Shown here: positions 52,010 through 60,516 of the stretch, in pieces
How the letters are laid out: each line of letters starts with the position of its first letter
How positions within the stretch are numbered: position 1 is the stretch's first letter
Assembly (NCBI GenBank): GCA_034435035.1
Contig: DAOTXW010000068.1
Location: 62,001 to 126,000 of the forward strand
Reading direction: 5' to 3'
Length of the DNA stretch: 64,000 bases
Origin: JAHEME01 sp034435035
GTDB taxonomy: Bacteria > Chloroflexota > Anaerolineae > Aggregatilineales > UBA3940
The notes under the pieces: model-generated
The model's database searches: none
Told to the model about the DNA's origin: nothing
Seen by the model: only the letters and a program-made list of their open reading frames with translations
Program-made: the position numbers and the translations under genes

Positions 52010-52037
52010 ATTATAGCGCTGGCGAGGCTGTGGCCAA
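52010..52037 (-). promoter_or_regulatory. Candidate promoter of the epimerase-like gene
   Basis: On the minus strand, TTGGCC (52032-52037), a 16-base spacer and a perfect TATAAT (52010-52015). Confidence 0.5.
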
Positions 52038-52047
52038 AGACTGAGCC

Positions 52048-52075
52048 TTGCGGCACAATCGCATCTTCTTATATC
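52048..52075 (+). promoter_or_regulatory. Weak candidate promoter of fabF
   Basis: TTGCGG at 52048-52053, a 16-base spacer and TATATC at 52070-52075, 44 bases before the fabF ATG. The matches are partial. Confidence 0.3.
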
Positions 52076-52119
52076 GAGCGGGTTTTAGACTCTGGGGTAT
52101 TCGTCAGCGAGGGAGAAGA

Positions 52120-53367
52120 ATGACTCGAACGCGAGTAGTTGTCACCGGGCTGGGTATCATCAGCCCACTGGGGCATGATATTGAGACGACATGGCAGGCA
52201 CTGGTAGCCGGCCGGTCCGGCGTTGGCCCCATCACGCTCTTCGATGCGTCCGAGCTGAAAACCCGGTTTGCAGCCGAGGTTAAGGACTTTGACGCCAGGG
52301 TGATTTTCGGCGCCCGTGAGGCGCGCCGGATGGACCGCTTCACGCATTTCGCGATGGCCAGCGCCATGCAGGCCGTCGCCGACAGCGGGCTTGACCTCCA
52401 GAAGGTGGATACCACCCGCATGGGTGTGGTCATGGGGACAGGTATCGGAGGCATCACCACACTCCTTGAAGAGGCCGACAAGATGCTGCGGCAAGGGGCG
52501 CATTTTGTCAGCCCTCACCTGGTCCCCATGATGCTACCAGACACAGCCCCGGGCAAGATCGCCATCGAAATGGGCCTGCGCGGCCCGAATATGAGCATTG
52601 CCACAGCCTGCGCTTCTGCCAACAATGCCATTGGCGAAGCAGCCGCGATGATCCGACGCGGCGTGGTCGATGCCATGATCACCGGCGGCTCGGAGGCAGG
52701 CATTGCCAAACTGGCAGTAGCCGGCTTCTCCAATATGGGCGCCCTCTCAGAACGTAATGACGATCCTCAGCATGCCTGCCGCCCGTTTGATGCCGACCGC
52801 GATGGTTTCGTGGCAGGCGAAGGCGGCGGGGCACTGATCCTGGAAAGCGAGGAGCATGCCCGGAAGCGTGGTGCACGGGTCTACGCAGAACTGCTGGGCT
52901 ACGGCGCATCAGCAGATGCCTACCATATCACCGCCCCGCTGGAGGACGGTGCCGGGGCGATCCTTGCCATGCAGAGGGCTATCAGCGATGCGGGCATAGC
53001 CCCTTCTCAGATCACCTATCTCAACGCGCACGGCACCAGCACACAGCTCAATGACAAAGCTGAGACGCTGGCGGTGAAGCAGGTATTTGGCGATGCCGCC
53101 TACAGGCTGATCATCAGCTCCACCAAGAGCATGACCGGGCATCTGCTGGGTGCGGCGGGCGCAATCGAGGCAATCTTCTCCATCAAAGCCATAGACACGG
53201 GGTGGATCCCGCCGACGATCAACTACGAAACACCCGATCCGAACTGCGATCTTGACTACACCCCAAATCAGGCCCGTCAGGCTGAAGTGTCGATAGCCAT
53301 GTCCAACTCTTTTGGCTTCGGCGGGCACAACGCCTGCTTAATCTTCGGAAAGTACAGCAATGGCTAA
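52120..53367 (+). CDS. fabF: Beta-ketoacyl-ACP synthase II
   Basis: Condensing enzyme that extends acyl-ACP with malonyl-ACP. The catalytic Cys is in ATACASANNAIG, the two His in NAHGTSTQLND and SMTGHLLGAAG, and the Gly-rich end is NSFGFGGHNACL. The ATG at 52120 follows a GGGAGAAG site and starts MTRTRVVVTGLGIISPLG, the usual N-terminus. Length of 415 residues is normal. It overlaps fabH by eight bases; no acyl carrier protein gene is next to it. Confidence 0.96.
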   Translation: MTRTRVVVTGLGIISPLGHDIETTWQALVAGRSGVGPITLFDASELKTRFAAEVKDFDARVIFGAREARRMDRFTHFAMASAMQAVADSGLDLQKVDTTRMGVVMGTGIGGITTLLEEADKMLRQGAHFVSPHLVPMMLPDTAPGKIAIEMGLRGPNMSIATACASANNAIGEAAAMIRRGVVDAMITGGSEAGIAKLAVAGFSNMGALSERNDDPQHACRPFDADRDGFVAGEGGGALILESEEHARKRGARVYAELLGYGASADAYHITAPLEDGAGAILAMQRAISDAGIAPSQITYLNAHGTSTQLNDKAETLAVKQVFGDAAYRLIISSTKSMTGHLLGAAGAIEAIFSIKAIDTGWIPPTINYETPDPNCDLDYTPNQARQAEVSIAMSNSFGFGGHNACLIFGKYSNG

Positions 53368-54571
53368 CCAGAAATTGAAGCGGCTGAGCACCCTCAAACC
53401 GGGTGGCGATCGGCGCTATGCACATGTCATCGGGTGGGGTGTCGAGATCCCTGAGCGGGTAATGACCAACCATGAGATCGAGAAGCTCGTGGAGACATCC
53501 GATGAGTGGATCAGAGAGCGCACCGGCATTGCCGAGCGTCGCATTGCCGACGACCGTGACACGACAGTCACGCTGGGTGTTCGTGCTGCACGCAAGGCGC
53601 TCAATCACGCAAATATCAACCCATCCGAAATCGACCTGATCGTTGTGGCCACCTCCTCGCCCACGAATCTCTTCCCGGCCACCGCCTGCCTCATTCAAGA
53701 TCGGCTTGGCGCAGAGCATGCAGGCGCATTCGACATCCTGGCGGCCTGCACCGGATTCATCTATGCCCTCGGGCTGGCCTCGGCGCAGATACGGGCCGGG
53801 ATGATCGAGACGGCCCTGATCATTGGCACAGAGACACTCAGTCGAATTGTCGACTGGACGGATCGCGGCACCTGTATTCTGTTCGCCGATGGGGCCGGAG
53901 CTTTCGTGCTCAGAGGCAGTGAGGTGCCCGGAGGCATTCAGGAAGTGGCACTTCATTCGGATGGCTCAGGCGGCGAACTGCTGTGTGCGCCATCCGGGGT
54001 TCGGCCAACCTGGAACGGCTCCCCACAGCCCAATGTGATTACGCAGATGAATGGCCGGGAGGTCTTTCGTTTTGCGAGCCGCGTGATGGTGACGGCCACG
54101 CAGGAGGTGGTGCAACGCGCCAATCTGCGGATGGAAGATATCGATGTAGTTGTACCCCATCAGGCCAACCTGCGCATCATTCAGGCCGCTGCCCGGGGAC
54201 TCCACATGCCAATGGAGAAGTTCGTTGTCAACATCGAGCGCTACGGCAACACCTCGACGGCATCGATCCCCATCGCCATCGCCGAGGCAGTAGAGGGCGG
54301 TCAAATCAAGCCCAATGACCGGATTGTCCTGGTTGGATTTGGCGGGGGGTTGACGTGGGGCGCTGTCCTGATGGAATGGGATGTGACACCCGGCGCGGTT
54401 TCGCATGCTCGCGAAGTCCTGCGTGAAGGGTGGTATATCCTGGCCAGGCTGCGATCGCTGCTGCGGCGGATAGGGCGATTTCTTGAGGCCATTCTTCGAG
54501 GATCACCCACCGGGGAAGAAATCCGCGAAGAGAAACGAGCCCGCCGCTCGTCGAAAAAGCCGGGCCAGTAG
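53360..54571 (+). CDS. fabH: Beta-ketoacyl-ACP synthase III with a basic C-terminal extension
   Basis: Starts fatty-acid synthesis by joining acetyl-CoA to malonyl-ACP. The catalytic Cys is in DILAACTGFIYAL, His in VPHQANLRI and Asn in RYGNTSTASIP. The core ends at about residue 340 with GGGLTWGAVLMEWD. A further 60 or so residues are Arg/Lys/Leu-rich (EGWYILARLRSLLRRIGRFL) and look like an amphipathic helix plus a disordered basic tail, absent from typical FabH of about 320 residues. Confidence 0.93.
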   Translation: MANQKLKRLSTLKPGGDRRYAHVIGWGVEIPERVMTNHEIEKLVETSDEWIRERTGIAERRIADDRDTTVTLGVRAARKALNHANINPSEIDLIVVATSSPTNLFPATACLIQDRLGAEHAGAFDILAACTGFIYALGLASAQIRAGMIETALIIGTETLSRIVDWTDRGTCILFADGAGAFVLRGSEVPGGIQEVALHSDGSGGELLCAPSGVRPTWNGSPQPNVITQMNGREVFRFASRVMVTATQEVVQRANLRMEDIDVVVPHQANLRIIQAAARGLHMPMEKFVVNIERYGNTSTASIPIAIAEAVEGGQIKPNDRIVLVGFGGGLTWGAVLMEWDVTPGAVSHAREVLREGWYILARLRSLLRRIGRFLEAILRGSPTGEEIREEKRARRSSKKPGQ

Positions 54572-54595
54572 GATAGAGCACGCAGAAACAAAGTC

Positions 54596-54625
54596 ACCCG
54601 CTGTCGCCATGATGCCACAGCGGGT
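54596..54625. terminator. Stem-loop between convergent fabH and sppA
   Basis: A perfect 9-bp inverted repeat (54596-54604 and 54617-54625) with a 12-base loop in the 75-bp gap between stop codons. It has no T run. Confidence 0.5.
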
Positions 54626-54646
54626 TCCCCGCCAGGCAATCTGCAG

Positions 54647-55645
54647 TTACTCCTGGGGGCCCAGGTAGCGGAACTCCAGACTGGGATACCCCAGCTCCCG
54701 GAGCGCCTCGATCGGTATGGTCATACCCGGCCCGGTCTGTGCCCCGGACAGCAAGTCAAGAAGGCCCGGCTCCGGGGCGAACTCCACCACTCGGGGCTCC
54801 CCCGTGATCCCCCCGAGATCTGCCGCCTTCCGCACCGCATCTTCGAAGTAGCCAATTGCATCCACCAGGCCCAATTCAAGCGCCTGGCGCCCGGTATAAA
54901 CGCGCCCGTCAGCCAGCTCACGCACATCCGCCGGGTCCATGGCACGCCCCTCCGCCACCACCGCGATGAAGGCCTCGTGCGTCTCGTCCAGCAGCGCCTG
55001 CCAGTAGGCGCGCTCCTGTTCGCTCATCGTGCGGGTAGGGCTGCCAAAATCCTTCATACTCCCTGCCGTGATGACCACGATTTCGACCCCTACCTCATCG
55101 AGCAGCTCCTCAGCGGTAACAAACTCGCTGATCACGCCGATGCTGCCGGTCAGCGTGTGGGGCGTGGCATAGATATAGTCGGCGGAGGCCGCCACATAGT
55201 AGCCGCCGGAAGCTGCCATCGACCCCATGCTCACCACGACCGGCTTCTCGACCTGCTGCAGTGCATGATAAATCTCATCGGAAGCCACCACGCCGCCACC
55301 GGGGCTGTCGATGCGCAGCACAATCGCACGCACACTGCTGTCTTCGTCTGCATCCTGGATCAGCTCAATGATCGTTTCTGCGCCGGCCACGCCGCCGCCA
55401 AAGCTCCCAGAAGACCCGCTCATGATGGGGCCGCTAATGCGGATCACAGCGACGGCCGGACTCAGCCCACCCGCACCGCCTGCACCGGATGATGCGGTCA
55501 CCGCAAAGCCAAACGCCATGCATCCCACTGTCGGAGCGACGAGGAACGCCATCAGCAGCCCAAGTATCCACAGAAAGACCCGATTGCTATCTCGGCGGCT
55601 GCCTGCCGCGGGTGCCGGTGAGACTGGTGTATCCTCAGCCATCAT
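54647..55645 (-). CDS. sppA: Signal peptide peptidase SppA (S49 serine protease)
   Basis: Membrane-bound protease that degrades cleaved signal peptides. The N-terminus has one membrane segment (about residues 25-50). SPGGGVVASDEIYHAL is the conserved fold motif, the nucleophile Ser is in GSMAASGGYYVA and the general-base Lys in TAGSMKDFGSP. Length of 332 residues fits the short, one-domain SppA. A GAGGT site precedes the ATG. It follows tyrS by 30 bases on the same strand. Confidence 0.92.
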   Translation of the reverse strand: MMAEDTPVSPAPAAGSRRDSNRVFLWILGLLMAFLVAPTVGCMAFGFAVTASSGAGGAGGLSPAVAVIRISGPIMSGSSGSFGGGVAGAETIIELIQDADEDSSVRAIVLRIDSPGGGVVASDEIYHALQQVEKPVVVSMGSMAASGGYYVAASADYIYATPHTLTGSIGVISEFVTAEELLDEVGVEIVVITAGSMKDFGSPTRTMSEQERAYWQALLDETHEAFIAVVAEGRAMDPADVRELADGRVYTGRQALELGLVDAIGYFEDAVRKAADLGGITGEPRVVEFAPEPGLLDLLSGAQTGPGMTIPIEALRELGYPSLEFRYLGPQE

Positions 55646-55675
55646 GCTACCTCAATTCGTCGCTCATTTGCCACG

Positions 55676-56917
55676 CTATCCGCGAACACGCAGGAACTGC
55701 CGCTTACCCACCTTGATAACCCGCTCGCCTTCGCCGGGCATCAGAATCATGCCAGGGTCGTCCACCCGCTGACCATCGATGCGCACACCCCCCTGCTCGA
55801 TGAGCCGGCGAACTTCGGCCTTGCTGCGAACAATCCCGGCACCGGTGATTACATCGACAACCGATGCTGCAGCGAGCAAAACCGTTTCGGGCATGTCATC
55901 TGGCGTGCCCTTATCCCGGAACAATGTATTAAAGTGTCGCTCAGCGCGCTGGGCAGCCTCCTCGCCGTGGAAGGTGGCCACGATCCGCGCGGCCAGCGCC
56001 ATCTTGGTCTCTTTGGGCCGGCTCTCCATATCACGCTGTAGTTGCGCCAGCTGCGGCTCCCCCCACCCCAGCAGAAGCTTGTGATAGACTGGCATGGCCT
56101 TGTCTGGCACACTCATGATCTTGCCGTACATATCTTCCGGGGTGGTGAGGATCGGGATATGGTTTCCGGCTGATTTGCTCATCTTCGCCTCGCCGTCGGT
56201 TCCCGGAAGGCTCTCGCCCATGATGATAGCCACCATCGGGCGCTGCCCCACCGCCTCCTGCAGCTTGCGACCGGCCACGAGGATATTGAACAGCTGATCG
56301 GCGCCTCCGACCTGAACATCGGTCTCCAGCGCCACCGCGTCATAAGCCTGCATCAGCGAATAGAAGGTCTCGTGCAAGAAAATCGGCTCGCCAGCATCCA
56401 GCCGCTTTCTAAAGTTGTCGCGGGCCAGGAACTGCTGCACAGTGAAATTGGCGGCAATCCGGATCACATCAGCAAATGTCAGCGGCGACAGCCATTCGGC
56501 GTTGTAACGAACCCGAGTCACTGCTGGATCCAGGATCTTGAAGGCCTGTTCAGCATAGGTGCGAGCATTAGCCTCTACTTCGCTGAAGGCCAGCTGATCC
56601 CGGGCCCGGTCGATGTCGGAAGGATCGCCGATCAGGCTGGTATAGGTTCCGATCAGAAAGGTCACCTCATGCCCCAGTTCCTGGAACTGCCGCAGCTTCC
56701 GCATCGTGATCGTATGGCCCAGATGCAGGTCCGGCTTGCGGGGATCGTATCCGCAATACACTTTCAATGGGCGTCCCGTCGCCTCAGACTCGAGAAGGCG
56801 GGCGCGCAGCTCCCGGGTCATTACCTGGGCCGTGTGGGCATCCCCGTAATCCGTCCCCTGCATCAGCAGTGACACCTGATCATCAACAGCCAGCCTGCCG
56901 CTCATGAATACACCCAT
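55676..56917 (-). CDS. tyrS: Tyrosyl-tRNA synthetase
   Basis: Class I synthetase. The HIGH motif is DLHLGHTI, the KMSKS motif is KMSKSAGNHI, and a C-terminal S4 domain follows (VRRLIEQGGVRIDGQRV). The form with GYDPRKPDLHLGH and a Gln-rich KFQELGH-like helix is the TyrZ/second bacterial subtype. Length of 413 residues is normal. The start may be ATG 56917 or 56905. Confidence 0.95.
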   Translation of the reverse strand: MGVFMSGRLAVDDQVSLLMQGTDYGDAHTAQVMTRELRARLLESEATGRPLKVYCGYDPRKPDLHLGHTITMRKLRQFQELGHEVTFLIGTYTSLIGDPSDIDRARDQLAFSEVEANARTYAEQAFKILDPAVTRVRYNAEWLSPLTFADVIRIAANFTVQQFLARDNFRKRLDAGEPIFLHETFYSLMQAYDAVALETDVQVGGADQLFNILVAGRKLQEAVGQRPMVAIIMGESLPGTDGEAKMSKSAGNHIPILTTPEDMYGKIMSVPDKAMPVYHKLLLGWGEPQLAQLQRDMESRPKETKMALAARIVATFHGEEAAQRAERHFNTLFRDKGTPDDMPETVLLAAASVVDVITGAGIVRSKAEVRRLIEQGGVRIDGQRVDDPGMILMPGEGERVIKVGKRQFLRVRG

Positions 56918-56952
56918 TCAGGTAGAGCCTGACAAATCGCAGCCGATGCTAG

Positions 56953-56981
56953 ATGGTAGACGGGCCACGCAGGCTTGTCAA
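56953..56981 (-). promoter_or_regulatory. Sigma-70 promoter of tyrS
   Basis: On the minus strand, a perfect TTGACA (56976-56981), a 17-base spacer and TACCAT (56953-56958), about 35 bases before the ATG. It probably also serves sppA. No T-box motif was seen. Confidence 0.65.
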
Positions 56982-57040
56982 TACTCGCCCGCCAGCCCGG
57001 CGCGGTTATACTCAGAAGACCCTGTCGGAGGAGAGATTCG

Positions 57041-57667
57041 ATGCTGCTTTACTGGATTCAGGGGGTAGTCCTGGGGTTCTCAGCCGGGGCGACGCCGGGA
57101 CCCTTCCAGGCGTACCTCCTGTCCCGGGTTATGCGCAGGGGCTGGCTGTCGACGCTGCCAGCGGCCTTCGCGCCCCTGCTAAGCGATGGGCCAATCATCG
57201 CCCTGATGCTGCTGGTGCTGAGCCGAACCTCACCCCCGTTCCAGATCGGCCTGCAGATTGCGGGCGGGCTGTTCATCCTCTACCTCGCGCTGGGGGCTTT
57301 CCGCAGCTTCCGTGAGGGCGCGGCTACCAGCGGAGCGTCCACGCAGGAGACTGGCCGGAGCCTCCTGGAGGCTGTAACCACCAACCTGCTGAATCCCAAC
57401 CCGTATATTTTCTGGGGCACTGTGGGGGTACAGACACTGCTGGCAGGCTGGCGGCAGTCACCGCTGATCGGGATTGCCTACTTGATTGGCTTCTACACAG
57501 CGCTGATCGGGTGCTTCGCCGGGTTGATCGCAGTGTTCTCACTGGCCCGCCAGTCAGGCCCCCGCATCGCTCACACGCTGATGGCGGTGGCAGCAGCCGC
57601 TCTCCTGGTCATGGGGCTGTACCGTATCGGGAGCGGGGTGGGGACAGCGTTGGCCTGGGCGTACTGA
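57041..57667 (+). CDS. LysE/RhtB-family exporter
   Basis: Six-segment membrane protein of 208 residues. The N-terminal GFSAGATPGPFQAYLLSRVMRRGW motif region and LLNPNPYIFW are the family signatures; NPxPxxFW is the best-kept motif. Members export amino acids such as lysine or threonine; the substrate here is unknown. The ATG follows a GGAGGAGAG site. A candidate alaS promoter lies just downstream, so the two are separate transcripts. Confidence 0.88.
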   Translation: MLLYWIQGVVLGFSAGATPGPFQAYLLSRVMRRGWLSTLPAAFAPLLSDGPIIALMLLVLSRTSPPFQIGLQIAGGLFILYLALGAFRSFREGAATSGASTQETGRSLLEAVTTNLLNPNPYIFWGTVGVQTLLAGWRQSPLIGIAYLIGFYTALIGCFAGLIAVFSLARQSGPRIAHTLMAVAAAALLVMGLYRIGSGVGTALAWAY

Positions 57668-57673
57668 GCCGCG

Positions 57674-57702
57674 TTGTCAGCCTACAGTCGATTGTTTATA
57701 AT
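57674..57702 (+). promoter_or_regulatory. Sigma-70 promoter of alaS
   Basis: TTGTCA at 57674-57679, a 17-base spacer and a perfect TATAAT at 57697-57702. It lies 57 bases before the alaS ATG and may drive the alaS to mltG operon. Confidence 0.7.
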
Positions 57703-57759
57703 CTGCCCACATTGATTCCCGGGGCCCAGGCTGCGGGCGAAAGCGAGTATCGGATCGCG

Positions 57760-60474
57760 ATGAAGCAGATGACCAGCGACGAAATCCGCAGGACTTTTTT
57801 GAACTTCTTTGCTGAGCGTGGGCATGAAGTTGTTGCTTCTTCGTCGCTGGTCCCCGGCAACGATCCCACTCTGCTGTTCACCAACGCCGGCATGGTGCAG
57901 TTCAAGGATGTCTTCCTTGGCCTCGACAGACGCCCCTACCGCCGCGCTACGACATCGCAGAAGTGCATGCGGATCAGCGGCAAGCACAACGATCTGGAGA
58001 ACGTAGGGCCGTCCCCCCGCCATCATACGTTCTTCGAGATGCTGGGGAACTTCTCGTTCGGTGACTACTTCAAGCAGGATGCCATCCGCTACGCTTACGA
58101 ACTGCTGACCCGTGTCTATCAGATCCCCCCGGAGCGACTGGCCTTCACTGTCTACAGAGATGATCAGGAAGCCTACGATCTATGGACGAAGGACATCGGG
58201 GTGGATCCGGGTCGGGTCGCCCGCATGGGCCCCAAGACCAACTTCTGGCAGATGGCCGAGACAGGCCCGTGTGGACCCACCAGCGAGATCCATTTTGACC
58301 TGCAGCCAGAACGCGGCGCCGGCACAATCCTGGCCGACCTGGAGGCAGAAGACGATCGCTTTCTGGAGCTGTGGAATCTGGTCTTCATGCAGTTTAACCG
58401 CACCGAACCCGATCCCTCTCACTCGGGCCGCTTTGACCAACCCCTGCCTGCCCCTGGCGTAGATACGGGTATGGGTCTGGAGCGCATCGCAGCGGTTATG
58501 CAGGAGGCTGAAGCCAACTACGACACCGATCTCTTCACCGATCTGATGGATGCGACTCAGGAGATCCTGGGGCATGAGGATGCGTTCCGGGCCGAACATC
58601 GGGTTGCTTACCGCGTGATCGCCGACCATACCCGCGCTGCGGCGTTCCTCATCGCGGATGGAGTCAACCCCGGCACCACCGGTCGCGAATATGTGGTGCG
58701 GATGCTGATCCGCCGCGCCTGGCGCTTTGCGCACGGCATGGGTGTCAACCAGCCCTTCCTCACCGGCGTGGCGGATGCGTTGATCGAGAAGATGGGTGAC
58801 GTGTACCCGGAGCTCCGCCAGTTCCGCCAGGCGATTCATTATCAGATCAGGACCGAGGAGGAGCGCTTCGGCCGCGTCCTGGATTCCTCGCTGAGCGTGC
58901 TTGATCGCATGATCGCCGATATGCGCGAAAGCGGCCAAGAGGTGATGGAGGGAGAGGACGCATTCTTTCTCTTTTCTACGCACGGATTGCCGCTCGAGAT
59001 CACCCGCGATGTCCTGAAAGAATCCGGGCTGGCAGTGGATGAGGGCAGCTTCCGGTCTGCCCAGGAAGAGCATGCCCGGCGCTCCGAAAGCGAGACCCGC
59101 GAGTTCGAGGATGTAGGCCTGTACCGGACTGTGCTGGATGATCTCCAACAGACCGGACAGCTTGGCCCAGAGGGCGTAGAATATGATCCTTATGACTACG
59201 ACCATCTGAGCATCACCACCCATGTGGTGGCAATGCTGGTCGATGGGCAGCGCGTGGAGCGTGCACCCACCGGCGCGGTAGTCGAAGTCGTGCTGGCCCG
59301 GACTCCCTTCTACGTCGAATCGGGTGGACAGGTCAGCGATCGCGGGATCATCCATTCCGACAGCTGGAGCATCCAGGTAGACGATGTCAGAGCGCCAGTG
59401 GGCGGGCTGATAGTCCACATCGGCAGAGTCGAAAGCGGAGAAGCGGCGGTAGGGATGCATGCCACGGCCAGTGTGGATGTAGCGCGTCGCTGGGACATCA
59501 TGCGCAACCACACAGCGACCCACCTGCTGCATGCCAGCCTGCGCCAAACCCTCGGGGAGCACGTACGCCAGAAGGGCTCGCTGGTCGCGCCAGATCGGCT
59601 GCGCTTCGATTTCACCCATAACACCGCACTGTCGTCTGACGAAATTGACCGGATCAACGCAGAGGTCAATGCAATGATCCTTGCTAACCAGCCGGTGCAG
59701 ATCATCCAGAAACCGCTGACCGACGCCCGACGCGAGGGCGCGATGGCGCTGTTCGGCGAGAAATACGGGACGGTTGTCCGGACGGTGACAGTTCCCCGGC
59801 CCACACAGGATCAGCGCTTCAGCTATGAGCTGTGCGGCGGAACCCATGTCCGCACCACAGCGGAGATCGGCCTCTTCCTGATCGTAGGCGAGGAGAGCAG
59901 CAGCGCTGGCGTCCGACGTATTGAGGCCATTACCGGGCGTGCGGCTCAGCAGACCCTGCTGCGTCAGTCAGCCTTACTGAGGATGGCCGCCGCAACCCTG
60001 CGAACCGACCCGGAGGGGGTCCCTGCCCGCATCGACAGCCTGATTGAGGAGCTTGCCAGCGCACAGCACACCCTCGATCAGCTTCAACGCCGCTCCGCCC
60101 GCGATGCCACGGACTCGCTGCTGAGCCGGCGCCGTGAGGTCCAGGGCATCCAGATCGTGGCGGCCCAGGTGAATGTACCTGACCCCGACCTGCTGGCCGA
60201 GATGGCAGATTGGTGCCGCGATCGCCTGCAGGGAACCAGCGTTGTGGTGCTGGGGAGTGAGATTGATGGCAGCGCGCGGTTGGTCGCCAAAGTTACCCCG
60301 GAGGCGGAGGCGCGCGGACTGCATGCCGGCCGGTTGGTAGGCCAGATTGCCAAGCTCGTGGGCGGTGGAGGGGGCGGTCGCCCCGATTTCGCCACCGCCG
60401 GCGGGAAGCAGCCGGATAGGCTGCCTGACGCAATCGCCGCCGTGGAGGGCATGGTTGCCGAGATGGCGAAGTAG
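57760..60474 (+). CDS. alaS: Alanyl-tRNA synthetase
   Basis: Class II synthetase with editing domain. The N-terminus TSDEIRRTFLNFF, RRATTSQKCMRISGKHNDLENVG and the metal motifs HTATHLLHASL and CGGTHVRTTAEIG of the editing domain are conserved; the C-terminal oligomerisation domain ends GGGGGRPDFATAGGK. ATG 57760 or 57769 is the start; about 900 residues, normal length. The upstream open frame across lysE is not part of the gene. Confidence 0.97.
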   Translation: MKQMTSDEIRRTFLNFFAERGHEVVASSSLVPGNDPTLLFTNAGMVQFKDVFLGLDRRPYRRATTSQKCMRISGKHNDLENVGPSPRHHTFFEMLGNFSFGDYFKQDAIRYAYELLTRVYQIPPERLAFTVYRDDQEAYDLWTKDIGVDPGRVARMGPKTNFWQMAETGPCGPTSEIHFDLQPERGAGTILADLEAEDDRFLELWNLVFMQFNRTEPDPSHSGRFDQPLPAPGVDTGMGLERIAAVMQEAEANYDTDLFTDLMDATQEILGHEDAFRAEHRVAYRVIADHTRAAAFLIADGVNPGTTGREYVVRMLIRRAWRFAHGMGVNQPFLTGVADALIEKMGDVYPELRQFRQAIHYQIRTEEERFGRVLDSSLSVLDRMIADMRESGQEVMEGEDAFFLFSTHGLPLEITRDVLKESGLAVDEGSFRSAQEEHARRSESETREFEDVGLYRTVLDDLQQTGQLGPEGVEYDPYDYDHLSITTHVVAMLVDGQRVERAPTGAVVEVVLARTPFYVESGGQVSDRGIIHSDSWSIQVDDVRAPVGGLIVHIGRVESGEAAVGMHATASVDVARRWDIMRNHTATHLLHASLRQTLGEHVRQKGSLVAPDRLRFDFTHNTALSSDEIDRINAEVNAMILANQPVQIIQKPLTDARREGAMALFGEKYGTVVRTVTVPRPTQDQRFSYELCGGTHVRTTAEIGLFLIVGEESSSAGVRRIEAITGRAAQQTLLRQSALLRMAAATLRTDPEGVPARIDSLIEELASAQHTLDQLQRRSARDATDSLLSRRREVQGIQIVAAQVNVPDPDLLAEMADWCRDRLQGTSVVVLGSEIDGSARLVAKVTPEAEARGLHAGRLVGQIAKLVGGGGGGRPDFATAGGKQPDRLPDAIAAVEGMVAEMAK

Positions 60475-60516
60475 TTCGAATCACGGGCGCCCGGTCCGGG
60501 TGGACAGCGGTGCACG

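Noticed and set aside
57703..57759. Possible T-box leader before alaS
   Set aside because: The leader is under 60 bases and lacks the conserved T-box sequence and specifier stem.
58180..59847. 555-codon minus-strand open frame inside alaS
   Set aside because: It lies wholly over the conserved alaS sequence and shows no recognisable motif; long antisense frames are expected in GC-rich genes.
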